Source: Burkholderiaceae bacterium (GTDB lineage: Bacteria; Pseudomonadota; Gammaproteobacteria; Burkholderiales; Burkholderiaceae_B). Taken from it: a stretch of 36,109 nucleotides of DNA. Both the position numbers and the translations under genes were made by a program. The notes under the pieces are model-generated. The model saw only the letters and a list, made by a program, of their open reading frames with translations. It was not told the DNA's origin and searched no databases. The first letter of the stretch is position 1, and every line of letters begins with the position of its first letter. Below, piece after piece: positions 23,040-31,814 of the stretch. Location of the stretch: NCBI GenBank assembly GCA_020851995.1, contig JADZBO010000103.1, positions 1 to 36,109 of the forward strand, in the 5' to 3' direction.

Positions 23040-23849
23040 ATGAATCACGCACTCCAGGGACGACGCGCACTGGTCACCGGATCCCTGCAAGGCATCGGCC
23101 ACGCAATCGCACTCGCGCTTGCGCAGGAAGGCTGTCACATCGTCCTGCACGGACTGGGGTCGCCTGCGCTGCAAGAAGAGGCACGACAGGCTGTGCTGGC
23201 GGCTGGTGCGCCATCGGCCACCGTCTACACGCACGATGTGAGTGACGCGACGCAGATCGCCCGATTGATGGCGGAGGTACTTGCCGAGGGACCGCTTGAC
23301 ATCCTGGTCAACAATGCCGGTATTCAGCATGTCGCTCCAATCGCCGAGATGCCCGACGCGATGTGGGACAAGATCATCGCCGTTGACCTGTCATCGTCGT
23401 TTCACACGATGAAGGCCGCAATGCCTGGCATGGCTGAACGAGGCTATGGACGCGTCGTGAACATCTCGTCGGCGCATGGGCTTGTCGCGTCAGTCAACAA
23501 AGCGCCTTATGTCGCCGCCAAATTCGGCCTGATCGGATTGTCGAAAGTTGCCGCGCTTGAATACGCCGCAGTGGGCAATCGCGATCTCGGCGGCGTCACT
23601 GTCAACTGCATTTGTCCCGGGTTGACTGAAACGGCGATTCTGATGGCACAAGCCAAAGATCGCGCCGACGCCTCATTCGGCGGCGATCTCGATGCGGGGA
23701 TGCGCGAATTCCTGAAGGAGAAACAACCCAGCATGCGCACTTCGAAGCCCGCGGAAATCGGCCAGCTGGTTGCCTGGCTCTGCCATCCGATCGCACACAA
23801 CATCACCGGCACCGCGATCCCGATCGACGGAGGCTGGACCAGCCAGTAG
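23040..23849 (+). CDS. 3-hydroxybutyrate dehydrogenase-type short-chain dehydrogenase
   Basis: This 269-residue classical SDR has the NAD-binding TGSLQGIG motif at 13-20 and NNAG at 91-94. The catalytic set is Ser144 in NISSAHG, Tyr157 and Lys161 in YVAAK, the same spacing as in (R)-3-hydroxybutyrate dehydrogenases. The C-terminal GTAIPIDGGW is standard. It interconverts 3-hydroxybutyrate and acetoacetate in the cytosol. ATG 23040 with AAGGA upstream is clear; frames further upstream belong to shadows of the synthetase. Together with the synthetase it could feed PHB breakdown products into central metabolism. A broader SDR function cannot be excluded. Confidence 0.85.
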   Translation: MNHALQGRRALVTGSLQGIGHAIALALAQEGCHIVLHGLGSPALQEEARQAVLAAGAPSATVYTHDVSDATQIARLMAEVLAEGPLDILVNNAGIQHVAPIAEMPDAMWDKIIAVDLSSSFHTMKAAMPGMAERGYGRVVNISSAHGLVASVNKAPYVAAKFGLIGLSKVAALEYAAVGNRDLGGVTVNCICPGLTETAILMAQAKDRADASFGGDLDAGMREFLKEKQPSMRTSKPAEIGQLVAWLCHPIAHNITGTAIPIDGGWTSQ

Positions 23850-24209
23850 GCCTGCGCAAAATCAGCGCAGCGCCACCCACACCCAATGCCGGCGCGGATC
23901 AGACAGATCGGTCAACACGTTATCCACACGCTTGCCCACTGCGGACGGGGACAACTCGGGAACCGAATGACCCTGCAATCGGGGGAATCGCGTTGGTTCT
24001 GGCGCTGCTGTTCGGCGACGTGACGGCGGCCATCGCGCTGGGCAATGGTTTGTCGATTGATGGATTTCATGCCGTTTGCGTTACCGTTACTACCATTCAA
24101 GGCATGCGTCTGGGCTAATATAATCCGCAGATATGCACTTATCTCCTCAAAACATAACGAGCCTTAATAAACTCCAATAAAGGCTACCCCGTATCTCGGA
24201 GGGCATTGC
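23850..24209. other. Intergenic region before the dienelactone hydrolase gene
   Basis: No gene is supported in this 360-bp gap. A weak hairpin (CTGCGC at 23852-23857, GCGCAG at 23865-23870) follows the dehydrogenase stop without a T-run. A single perfect DnaA-box sequence TTATCCACA occurs at 23920-23928, alone. A hydrophobic rightward frame ending at about 24118 could be a decayed membrane-protein end but has no start or family signature. A promoter for the next gene lies at the right end. Confidence 0.45.
24096..24124 (+). promoter_or_regulatory. Candidate promoter of the dienelactone hydrolase gene
   Basis: A perfect TATAAT at 24119-24124 is preceded, 17 nt upstream, by TTCAAG at 24096-24101, a weak -35. 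The surrounding DNA is A/T-rich compared with the rest of the window, and the predicted leader would be about 80 nt. The -10 is convincing; the -35 is not. Confidence 0.5.
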
Positions 24210-25109
24210 ATGAAAAATGATCTTTGGACCGATGGACAGGCACTCATCACATCACGCGCATCGTCGCGACGGGGCTTCATCCTCGGATCCGCCGCTGCCG
24301 GACTGGGCGCGGGGTTCGCGGTCGCATCAGGCCCTGTGCTGGGGCAAGCGATCAAAACCGATTTGGAAGGGATCGCACACGACGAGATCCGGATTGCCTC
24401 CGGTGGCAGCGATATCCCGGCCTACGTCGCCCGGCCCGCAAAGGCCACTGCGAAGCTCTCCACGATTCTGGTGATCAGCGAGATCTTCGGTGTTCACGAG
24501 CACATCGCGGATGTCTGCCGGCGACTTGCGAAGCTCGGCTACCTGGCCATCGCGCCCAACCTGTTCGCACGCGCGGGTGACCCGACCGCATTCGGCACCA
24601 TCGCGGAAATTCAATCCAACATTGTGGCCAAGACACCGGACCGCCAGGTTCTGGGCGACCTGAAGTCCTGCCTCGCCTGGGCCACCGCCAATGGCGGCGA
24701 CGCCATGCGGGCCGGCATCACCGGGTTTTGCTGGGGTGGACGCATCACCTGGCTTGCCTGCGCCCAACTTGAGGGTCTGACTGCTGGCGTCGCCTGGTAT
24801 GGCAGGCTGACGGGCGATAAATCAGACAATTTTCCGCTCCATCCAATCGATATTGCCGCTGCGCTAAAGGCACCAGTTCTGGGTTTGTATGGCGGCAAAG
24901 ATACCGGCATCCCCCTCGAGTCGGTTGAGGCCATGCGCACGGCACTCATGGCACCGGGTGCCAGTGCCAGCGCACGGCAAAGCCGCATTGAGGTCTACCC
25001 CGATGCTCCGCACGCGTTTCACGCCGATTATCGAGCGTCCTACCGGGCCGGTCCCGCCGCCGATGGCTGGGCCAAAATGCAAAGCTGGTTCAAGCAACAC
25101 GGACTATGA
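24210..25109 (+). CDS. Dienelactone hydrolase family protein with a Tat signal
   Basis: This 299-residue alpha/beta hydrolase has an N-terminal twin-arginine signal (SSRRGFILGSAAAGLGAGF). It is therefore likely exported folded to the periplasm, whereas classical ClcD-type enzymes are cytosolic. The catalytic triad of the family is visible: Cys174 in GFCWGG, Asp231 in GGKDTGIP and His268 in DAPHAFHADYR. The supporting Glu91 is in ISEIFG. DLH proteins hydrolyse lactones or esters; the substrate here is unknown. It is followed 141 nt later by an MFS carrier on the same strand. The start ATG 24210 is about 85 nt downstream of the TATAAT box, with GGAGG upstream. Confidence 0.9.
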   Translation: MKNDLWTDGQALITSRASSRRGFILGSAAAGLGAGFAVASGPVLGQAIKTDLEGIAHDEIRIASGGSDIPAYVARPAKATAKLSTILVISEIFGVHEHIADVCRRLAKLGYLAIAPNLFARAGDPTAFGTIAEIQSNIVAKTPDRQVLGDLKSCLAWATANGGDAMRAGITGFCWGGRITWLACAQLEGLTAGVAWYGRLTGDKSDNFPLHPIDIAAALKAPVLGLYGGKDTGIPLESVEAMRTALMAPGASASARQSRIEVYPDAPHAFHADYRASYRAGPAADGWAKMQSWFKQHGL

Positions 25110-25250
25110 TTTCGCACCCGCAGACAGTGTGTGCTGCGGCGTGTTCGTTTCAACACCCATGACGATGATGCATCCTGTCACTCGTGCGCACTTCGCGCGC
25201 TCCTTGTTCTTTGTCCCAGTCTCTGTAACCAGTGCCGGAGCCCGGCGATC

Positions 25251-26507
25251 ATGAACAGCGCAACGCCTGCGCCCGGGCAAGGCTGGTACTTCGGCTGGAA
25301 CATCGTCGCCGCCTCCACCCTACTGACCTTGCTCACCGTCGGTATGCGAATGGGCATCGGGCCCTTCTTTCTGCCGATGGCTGAAGGCCTGGGATTCAGC
25401 CGCAGCCTGCTCGCATCGATCGTGGCGGTGGGCATGCTGTTCTACGGTCTCGGCATGCCACTGGCCGGCTACCTGGTCGCGCGCCGCGGCACCCGTTTCG
25501 TCCTCCTCACCGGCACAGCAATCGTGGTGGCCGCGTCGATCTGGTCGATCTTTGCAACCTCGCCGCTGACCTTTCTGCTTTCGTTTGGCGTCCTGCTGTC
25601 CACCGGGCTTGCATTCACCAGCCCCGTCGCGCTGACGCCCGTCATCAGCCGCTGGTTCACCCGTCAGCGCGGCATGGCGCTGTTCTTCCTCTCCACGGGA
25701 TCCATGGCAGGAATTGCTGTCATGACCCCGGCACTGACATGGGCCATCGAATTGGCTGGCTGGCGCATGACGCTGTTCGGGTTCGCCGTGGTGTTCGCCG
25801 CCATCACGATCCCGGTCGCGCTGTTCGTCATCCGCGATGTCGCGCCGAAGGGAACCGATCAGTTACCCGACCAGAGCACCGCCGGCACTGCGCGCAAATC
25901 CCTCTCAATGTCGACGCTGTCATTCTCGGACGCAATCCGGACCGGTCCATTCTGGAAGATCTGCGCCGGGCTGTTCGCCTGCGGTTTCAGCATGAATTTG
26001 CTGGGTACCCATGGAATGCCCATGCTGATGGATCACGGCTTCGATGCAATGACCAGTTCGTATGGAATCGGCCTGATCGGGCTGGTGGCCATCTTCGGCA
26101 CGCTGGTGATGGGCCGTCTGGCGGACCGACTGCCCCGACGCAACATTCTGGCGGCGATCTACTTCATCCGCGGTCTCGGTTTCCTGGCGCTGCTGATCGT
26201 TGGAACGCACTTCGAACTCTACATCGCCGCTGCGATCGGCGGCCTGGTTTGGGCCGGAAGTATCGCCCTCTCCTCGGCGATTCTGGCAGATCTTTACGGC
26301 GTAAGGCTCGTCGGCATTCTGTACGGCTGGGCGTACCTTTCACACCAGATCGGCGCGACGATCAGTTCCTGGCTCGGCGGCTGGGGCTACGAGGTATTCG
26401 GTACGCACTGGATCGCCTTCGGGCTGTCGGCCGCATTGCTGTTTGGCGCTGCAGCGATATCACTGCGCCTGCCACAGATGGGTTACGCGCAACCTGCATC
26501 AGCCTGA
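25251..26507 (+). CDS. Major facilitator superfamily transporter
   Basis: This 418-residue protein has twelve hydrophobic segments. It starts with WYFGWNIVAASTLLTLLTVG, and the loop between helices 2 and 3 reads GYLVARRGTRFVLL, the MFS motif A region. The second half repeats it as GRLADRLPRRNILA. The layout resembles monocarboxylate or oxalate/formate-type carriers. ATG 25251 is used with GGAG upstream; an in-frame start at 25131 adds a Cys/His-rich non-helical stretch that looks unreal. The gene converges with the IclR gene (80-nt gap). Downstream position after the dienelactone hydrolase suggests transport of its substrate or product, but this is unproven. Confidence 0.88.
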   Translation: MNSATPAPGQGWYFGWNIVAASTLLTLLTVGMRMGIGPFFLPMAEGLGFSRSLLASIVAVGMLFYGLGMPLAGYLVARRGTRFVLLTGTAIVVAASIWSIFATSPLTFLLSFGVLLSTGLAFTSPVALTPVISRWFTRQRGMALFFLSTGSMAGIAVMTPALTWAIELAGWRMTLFGFAVVFAAITIPVALFVIRDVAPKGTDQLPDQSTAGTARKSLSMSTLSFSDAIRTGPFWKICAGLFACGFSMNLLGTHGMPMLMDHGFDAMTSSYGIGLIGLVAIFGTLVMGRLADRLPRRNILAAIYFIRGLGFLALLIVGTHFELYIAAAIGGLVWAGSIALSSAILADLYGVRLVGILYGWAYLSHQIGATISSWLGGWGYEVFGTHWIAFGLSAALLFGAAAISLRLPQMGYAQPASA

Positions 26508-26586
26508 TCCTGATCAATATCACTTGGGCGAACGACCATCGCTCCCGTCTCTCAAAACCCCGCACACAGCCTGTGATCTCGGTGGC

Positions 26587-27450
26587 TCAGCGTTTGCGAA
26601 CCGGAGACGGAGGGTGTGTCGCGCTGATACCCGAGCCGACTGCGAAAGGCTCGCTTTGCGCGCGATCAGGATCACGTGTCGAGATGAGCCGTGCCGTTTC
26701 GATCACCATGGGAGCGAGCTCGCGTTGAAGCCGGGCCATTGTCCAGCGCGTAGCCGGCGCGAAAATATTGACGGCACCGACTGGGTGGCCGTTCGCGTCG
26801 TAAACCGGAGCAGCAACATTCAGATCCGCATGGTAGTACTCCGCATTGGCGATCGAATAACCGCGCTGCGCGGCTTCCTCGCATAAGGCGAGGATTTTCG
26901 GTACGGAAGTTACGGTCGTTCGGGTGTAAGCGACCAGATCGGAATTCCTCAGAATCTCCGCACGATCTGTCGGCGCGAGGGCCGACAGATATGCTCTGCC
27001 GGAAGAGGTGCAAAACATGGGAAGCCGACGCCCAAGCGGCATCTGTACCGGTGTGGATTTACGGGTCGGAAAGCGGCAAACATAAACCATATCGGTGCTG
27101 TCGGCTTCCGAATAATTGACTGTCTCACCGCAGGTCCGGTTCAGGTCAAACAGGAATGGGTTCGCACGCTCAACCATGCGGTCGACCAGCAAATATCGAT
27201 AGCCAAGCGCCAGAGTCGCCGGCGTCAGTGCGTAGCGTTTTGTCAACGGATCCTTGCGCAAATAGCCGAGTGCCTCCAGGGTGAAAGCAAGGCGTTGCGC
27301 CGCACTCTTACTGATGCCCGCTGCGGCCGCAATTTCTCCGAGGTTCAACGTTTCCCGTCGCGGTCCGAAGCAAAGTAGCACCGCAAGCCCTTTCTCAAGG
27401 GACTGGTTGAATAACAACGAGGCGTGGGCTTGATCCCTGTTTCGATTCAT
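26587..27450 (-). CDS. IclR-family transcriptional regulator
   Basis: This 287-residue protein has an N-terminal winged helix-turn-helix: SLEKGLAVLLCFG, then LNLGEIAAAAGISKSAAQRL with LGYLRKD as the wing. A C-terminal IclR effector domain follows (VYVCRFPTRKSTPVQMPLG, MFCTSSGRAYLSAL, GYSIANAEYYHADLNVAAPV, VGAVNIFAPA). IclR proteins bind short palindromes and sense small organic acids or aromatic metabolites. ATG 27450 overlaps the stop of the MFS gene by 4 nt (ATGA), so it is the last gene of the leftward unit. Its likely targets are that unit and the divergent oxidoreductase gene. Upstream in-frame codons belong to the MFS gene's shadow. Confidence 0.92.
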   Translation of the reverse strand: MNRNRDQAHASLLFNQSLEKGLAVLLCFGPRRETLNLGEIAAAAGISKSAAQRLAFTLEALGYLRKDPLTKRYALTPATLALGYRYLLVDRMVERANPFLFDLNRTCGETVNYSEADSTDMVYVCRFPTRKSTPVQMPLGRRLPMFCTSSGRAYLSALAPTDRAEILRNSDLVAYTRTTVTSVPKILALCEEAAQRGYSIANAEYYHADLNVAAPVYDANGHPVGAVNIFAPATRWTMARLQRELAPMVIETARLISTRDPDRAQSEPFAVGSGISATHPPSPVRKR

Positions 27451-28757
27451 GACGTGGATACAGGACGATTGGCTCTGGCGAGCGACGCGACAAACCACAC
27501 CCAGGATACAACGAGACAGCCAAGGACAAATCCCAATCCCGCCTGGTAGGCGCTGGTAGGATACACCCCAGGCGCAAGGGGCGCCCAGAGCCCAATGATG
27601 GCACCAATGACCCACTGCAAGATGAAGCTGCCCACAAGAACCAGGGCATTGATCGCCGTGGTGACGCGCGCCGCCATGCTTGAATCAAATCGTGCTGTCA
27701 GTGCGACATACGACATGGAAATCGGATTGAGAAGGAAACCGATCGCCGCCAGCAGCGCCATGCTCAGACCGGTCAATTGCAAAACGAGGCCGGCAACGGC
27801 AGCGATAAATGCCAGAGAAAGTACGCCGACCGCCTGAAGTACGCTGAATCCAAACCGCTGGGCCGCCGCCAGGATGGGACCGCAAGCGACTGCGCCAAAG
27901 ACCAGCGCAACAGCCATGACCGAGAGATGGGTTCCGACACTGGCGGAATCCAGATGGGCAACATCCATCAACCACGGGCCGGCCCAAAGCCCCTGGATCG
28001 CGAACCCGGATCCAAGCACTGCCACCGTCAGCGGAGCGACGCGCCAGAACACGGCGTCCGTGAAAACGCGTCCCAGGCCGGAAAGCAAGACGCGCAGTGA
28101 CTCGGAGTGGTTTCGCGCCTTTTCGGGCAAGACCAGGAATACGATGGCTGAAATTCCGACCGCACCGATCGCGATCCAGAAAAACAGATCACGCCAGGCA
28201 CCGCCGGCGGCGATAAATCGCGCCGTTGGCGCACCCGCCACGAACGCCCCCATCCCGCCAAAGGCCATGAGCAAACCAACGGTGGCTGGGACACGCGCCG
28301 GTGCGAGCCACAGCACAAACGCCGTGAAGCTCACCATCAGGCTGCCGGCGACGCCCGCCCCGATCAGTCCGCGTGCAACGATCAGTTCCGGCAGCGTGCG
28401 GCCGAAAGCGAATCCGAATGCCCCCGCCGACGCTACTAGAAGCAGTGCCGATTGCACTTTTCGTGGACCAAAGCGATCCACCAGAAGTCCGATCGGGATC
28501 TGCATGCCAGCAAATGCCAGGAAATAGACCGAGGTGAGCAGACCGATCGAGGCGGCAGTCAAGCCTAAATCATCGGTCAGCTGCGGGACGATGACCGCAT
28601 TGATCGTGCGAAAGAAATAGGAAAGAAAATAGCCAAGCGAAAGCGGAACGAACAACCGGACCATCAGCCGCCAGCCCGCGAGCGGCGGTGCATGACCCGG
28701 GGTGAGCGTGGCTGGTGTGTCTCGCAACGGCCGGGGGTCCTGTTGTTTCGCCTGCAT
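27447..28757 (-). CDS. Major facilitator superfamily transporter linked to IclR
   Basis: This 436-residue protein has twelve hydrophobic segments. The first (LFVPLSLGYFLSYFFRTINA) carries an arginine typical of anion-type carriers. The motif A loop reads GLLVDRFGPRKVQSALLL. The first half has GRTLPELIVARGLIGAG as motif B/C-like sequence. It lies 55 nt after the TRAP large permease gene and overlaps the IclR gene by 4 nt, so it belongs to the same leftward unit. Since a TRAP uptake system is already present, this carrier may export a product, take up a related compound or be a second importer. Confidence 0.88.
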   Translation of the reverse strand: MQAKQQDPRPLRDTPATLTPGHAPPLAGWRLMVRLFVPLSLGYFLSYFFRTINAVIVPQLTDDLGLTAASIGLLTSVYFLAFAGMQIPIGLLVDRFGPRKVQSALLLVASAGAFGFAFGRTLPELIVARGLIGAGVAGSLMVSFTAFVLWLAPARVPATVGLLMAFGGMGAFVAGAPTARFIAAGGAWRDLFFWIAIGAVGISAIVFLVLPEKARNHSESLRVLLSGLGRVFTDAVFWRVAPLTVAVLGSGFAIQGLWAGPWLMDVAHLDSASVGTHLSVMAVALVFGAVACGPILAAAQRFGFSVLQAVGVLSLAFIAAVAGLVLQLTGLSMALLAAIGFLLNPISMSYVALTARFDSSMAARVTTAINALVLVGSFILQWVIGAIIGLWAPLAPGVYPTSAYQAGLGFVLGCLVVSWVWFVASLARANRPVSTS

Positions 28758-28812
28758 AATCCTCTCTCGTGTCGCACACCCGTCAACCGGGCAAGGACGT
28801 TGGACGCGGATT

Positions 28813-30111
28813 CTACTTTACGCCAAACACGAGGTTGGGCAGGTACAGCGAAATGTTGGGAAATATCGTCAGCAGCGCCGTGCCGATCAGCAACATAATC
28901 CAGTACGGCAGGCACTCACGACCCAGATCCTTCATGGTAATGCGCCCCCTGGCAATTGCGAGCATGATGAAAAGGTTCACACCAACCGGGGGGGTCAGCA
29001 TGCCGATTTCAATCATGATCGCAACGAAAACGCCAAGCCAGACTGGATCGAATCCCACAGCCGTCATGACCGGAAAGATGAAAGGCACGGTCGTGAGCAT
29101 CAGTGATATGCCGTCGAAGAATATCCCCATGATCAGGTAAAACACGATCACCGCGGCCAGCACTTCGTACTTGGAGAGCGAAAACTTGTTGGCGTATGCA
29201 ACGAGTTCGGCGGGCACTCCCAGAATCGTGATCGACTGGCTGAGCACGGCAGCGCCTATCAGAATGAACGCGAGGGCGGCAAAACTGACGGTCGACTCGA
29301 CCGTCGCGCGGAACAGTTTGCGCGGTGTCAGATCGCCGACAAGCAGACCCATCAGTACCGTCGCCAGCACGCCCAGCCCGGCGGCCTCCGTGACCGTGGC
29401 CAGTCCGGCGTAAATCGTTCCGAGCACGCTGCCAAGCAATATGACGAGCGGCCAGAGCGTGAGCAGACCACGCAAGATACGGCTCACCGGTAAACGTTGG
29501 GTCGGCGGTGGCAAGTGCTGAGGACGACGCTTTGAATCCACCCAGATGTAAATCATGAACAAGCCGGCCATCATGAGGCCGGGAACGATCCCCGCCAGAA
29601 AAAGCCGACCGATCGAGACATCCTGCCACGCGCCGTAGATCAGCAGCGACAAGCTTGGCGGAACGAGTAATCCGAGTGTCCCCCCCGCTGCGAGCGATGC
29701 GGCGACCGAGGGAAGGTAGTAGCCGCGTTTTGCCAGTTCAGGGTAGGCAATTGAACCGACAGCGGCGGAAGTCGCCGCGCTGGAGCCGCTGATCGCGCCG
29801 AACACCGTCGAGACAACGATGTTCGCATGGAGCAACTGACCTGGCACACGTTCGAATAATGGCGATATGCCGGCATAGATCCTGCTGGAAAGCCCGCTTG
29901 CCACGAGAAGATCGCCCAGCAGCAGGAACATGGGGATGGCGCTGAACGTGAAATTGTTCATCAAATCCCACGCAGCGGAGATTCCGAGATGGGTCGCACC
30001 GTTCGCGAAAAAATGAAGGATGATGAAGCCACTGAGCCCCATCGTGGCGCCAAGCGCCGCGCCGCAGGCGGCGAACCCCAGCAGCGATGAACCGAGCACT
30101 AGCCAGAGCAT
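28813..30111 (-). CDS. dctM: TRAP transporter large permease (DctM type)
   Basis: This 432-residue membrane protein has about twelve helices. AISGSSAATSAAVGSIAYPE and GTLGLLVPPSLSLLIYG are signature loops of DctM, the sodium-coupled transport subunit. A second half has MGIFFDGISLMLTTVPF and LTPPVGVNLFIM. The ATG at 30111 shares its first base with the stop of the small permease gene, indicating coupled translation. With DctP and DctQ it forms a complete tripartite ATP-independent periplasmic transporter. Chain length and motifs are normal. Confidence 0.94.
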   Translation of the reverse strand: MLWLVLGSSLLGFAACGAALGATMGLSGFIILHFFANGATHLGISAAWDLMNNFTFSAIPMFLLLGDLLVASGLSSRIYAGISPLFERVPGQLLHANIVVSTVFGAISGSSAATSAAVGSIAYPELAKRGYYLPSVAASLAAGGTLGLLVPPSLSLLIYGAWQDVSIGRLFLAGIVPGLMMAGLFMIYIWVDSKRRPQHLPPPTQRLPVSRILRGLLTLWPLVILLGSVLGTIYAGLATVTEAAGLGVLATVLMGLLVGDLTPRKLFRATVESTVSFAALAFILIGAAVLSQSITILGVPAELVAYANKFSLSKYEVLAAVIVFYLIMGIFFDGISLMLTTVPFIFPVMTAVGFDPVWLGVFVAIMIEIGMLTPPVGVNLFIMLAIARGRITMKDLGRECLPYWIMLLIGTALLTIFPNISLYLPNLVFGVK

Positions 30112-30632
30112 CAGAGACCATCCCCGACCGGCAAGCCCTGCCCTGGTTCGCCAGTGCTCGACGCAGGTTTACGGAACAGATGGAAGATTTCGATCAGTGT
30201 CGTGAATCCCAGTGTGAGCGGAATCAGCATCATCCAAGGCCAGAGCAAAATATCGAACTGCTCCGTCCGGGAACTCAGACGTCGTGAGTATTCCGCGAAA
30301 TCCAGCGCCTCGATCATGAACCAGGTGCAAAATCCGACCATGACCAGCGCGCTACCCACCCGAAGCAACCCAGCGAGCAAGATCGTCAGTCGCTCGGGCA
30401 GAACCGAAACGGTAATTTGCGTTCGCCTTGCCGTGACAAGCGGTATGGCGAGGTAAACCATTGCCATGTAAAGCAGCGCCACGAGCTCCTCGGTAAATCG
30501 GAACGGTCTGCCGACAAAGTAGCGCATGACCGAGGACGTAATCACAAGAAGGGTCATCAGCAAGAGCGATATCGTCGCGAGATAATTCAGCCCGCGCGAT
30601 ATTCGCATCAACAACCGCTCAAGTGTATCCAT
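30111..30632 (-). CDS. dctQ: TRAP transporter small permease (DctQ type)
   Basis: This 173-residue protein has four hydrophobic segments. Helix 1 is LNYLATISLLLMTLLVITSS, and VMRYFVGRPFRFTEELVALLY then carries the conserved Glu-Glu pair of DctQ. MVYLAIPLVTARRTQITVSVL is the third and LLWPWMMLIPLTLGF the fourth helix region. It lies 92 nt after the binding-protein gene, separated by a stable hairpin, and overlaps the large permease gene by one nt. Confidence 0.92.
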   Translation of the reverse strand: MDTLERLLMRISRGLNYLATISLLLMTLLVITSSVMRYFVGRPFRFTEELVALLYMAMVYLAIPLVTARRTQITVSVLPERLTILLAGLLRVGSALVMVGFCTWFMIEALDFAEYSRRLSSRTEQFDILLWPWMMLIPLTLGFTTLIEIFHLFRKPASSTGEPGQGLPVGDGL

Positions 30633-30700
30633 GCTGATCTCCGTTACGTGCGGCCGACCGCTCCTGCCGTCAGCCGCACCACTCCAGATACCGTCAAATT

Positions 30701-30718
30701 CGCCGGGCAGGCCCGGCG
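30701..30718 (-). repeat. Intra-operon hairpin between the TRAP binding protein and permease genes
   Basis: CGCCGGGC and GCCCGGCG, separated by 2 nt, form a very stable 8-bp stem a few nt after the binding-protein stop codon. There is no T-run, so transcription probably continues. Such structures in transporter operons stabilise the upstream message and let the binding protein be made in excess of the membrane subunits. Confidence 0.55.
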
Positions 30719-30724
30719 CCGGTA

Positions 30725-31759
30725 CTAATTGCTTCCGATCGCCTTGATGACGGCATCATGATTCTGTAGTGCTTTCGGACTAATGGCCTTGGCCTCCCGA
30801 TCCCAGACACTGCGCGCGGCATTCTGAAATGCAGCCTGGTCTTGCGCAGAGAATGGCTGCAACAGTTTCCCGCCCTTTTGCTGGAATACGACGACCGCCT
30901 CTTTGTCCAGATCACCCTTGACATAGGCAGCGACTGTCATCTGTTCGACCTCCTTGGCTGTGTCCTGAAGAATCTTGCGCACATCGGGCGGCAACGCATC
31001 AAATGCCTTTTTGGATACGATCAAATTCAAAGGGTGCAACACATAAGGGAAAAGGTATGCCGCATTCGGCGCGACTTCCTGCAGTGCAATCGTGTTCGCA
31101 AAACCGATGGGATAAACGGCGCAATCGATGACGCCAGTCTGCATGGCCAGGTACAAGTCGTTTTGACCGACGACCTGCGCTGAAACGCCAAGTGTTTCGA
31201 AGGTCTGCACGTGGAATTTCTCCCACACCCTCAGCTTCTTGCCCTTGAGTCCGGTCAAGGTGTTGATCGGCTCCTTGCAATAGATATGTGTATCACGCAC
31301 CGGATGGGCAATATAGCCAAGCAGCTTGATGCCCCACTTGTCGTAGGTTTCCTGATAAATGTTAGTCAGCGTCGGCAGAATCTTGACCAGCGTCTCCGCA
31401 TCCTTGATCACACCAGGCGGCACGGTTACAGCGTATTCCGGCAAATCCCGTGTCATGTAGCCAGGATAGAGACCGGCAATCTGGATCACGTTACCAGGGG
31501 GCAACACGCGCAGCATGTCAGCATCCTTGACGCCAAGCGTCGCTCCGGCGTGCAAGGTGATGTTGAGCTTGCCCTTGGCACGTTCGTTCACGAGATCCAC
31601 GAACTTCTGATAGGCCTTGGCTTCTTCTCTGGCTGGAACCCAGACGATGTGCATCTTCCACTCGACCGGCTGCGAAAGCGCGGGCAAAGCGCAAGCGCCC
31701 AGCACGATTCCAATCAGACCGCACATCCAGCGAGCCACTCCGAAACGCAATTTACCCAT
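30725..31759 (-). CDS. dctP: TRAP transporter periplasmic substrate-binding protein (DctP type)
   Basis: This 344-residue protein has a signal peptide (GLIGIVLGACALPALSQ). The DctP fold follows: WKMHIVWVPAREEAKAYQKF, then LNITLHAGATLG, LRVWEKFHVQTFETLGVSAQ and VGQNDLYLAMQTGVIDCAVY. The Arg in KLRVWEKF is where family members bind the ligand carboxylate (usual form KxRV). Of three consecutive ATG codons (31765, 31762, 31759), only the last is at the optimal distance from AAGGAG at 31771-31766. It lies 55 nt after hyuB, so ligand and hydrolase substrate are probably related. Confidence 0.93.
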   Translation of the reverse strand: MGKLRFGVARWMCGLIGIVLGACALPALSQPVEWKMHIVWVPAREEAKAYQKFVDLVNERAKGKLNITLHAGATLGVKDADMLRVLPPGNVIQIAGLYPGYMTRDLPEYAVTVPPGVIKDAETLVKILPTLTNIYQETYDKWGIKLLGYIAHPVRDTHIYCKEPINTLTGLKGKKLRVWEKFHVQTFETLGVSAQVVGQNDLYLAMQTGVIDCAVYPIGFANTIALQEVAPNAAYLFPYVLHPLNLIVSKKAFDALPPDVRKILQDTAKEVEQMTVAAYVKGDLDKEAVVVFQQKGGKLLQPFSAQDQAAFQNAARSVWDREAKAISPKALQNHDAVIKAIGSN

Positions 31760-31814
31760 CATCATCTCCTTGGTGATTGAGCGCCTGAACCGCAACGTGC
31801 GCCGTGAAATCAAT

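Noticed and set aside
23920-23928. A perfect DnaA box (TTATCCACA) in an intergenic region, considered as part of a replication origin.
   Set aside because: It stands alone, with no cluster of boxes, no A/T-rich unwinding element of adequate size and no dnaA, dnaN or partition genes nearby.
23957-24118. A hydrophobic rightward frame of about 50 codons that might be the remnant of a transporter.
   Set aside because: It has no start, no ribosome binding site and no recognisable motif; GC-rich DNA gives such frames by chance.
25739-26728. A rightward 329-codon frame overlapping the MFS gene.
   Set aside because: It lies in a different frame of a clear twelve-helix transporter and is Arg-rich without membrane segments.
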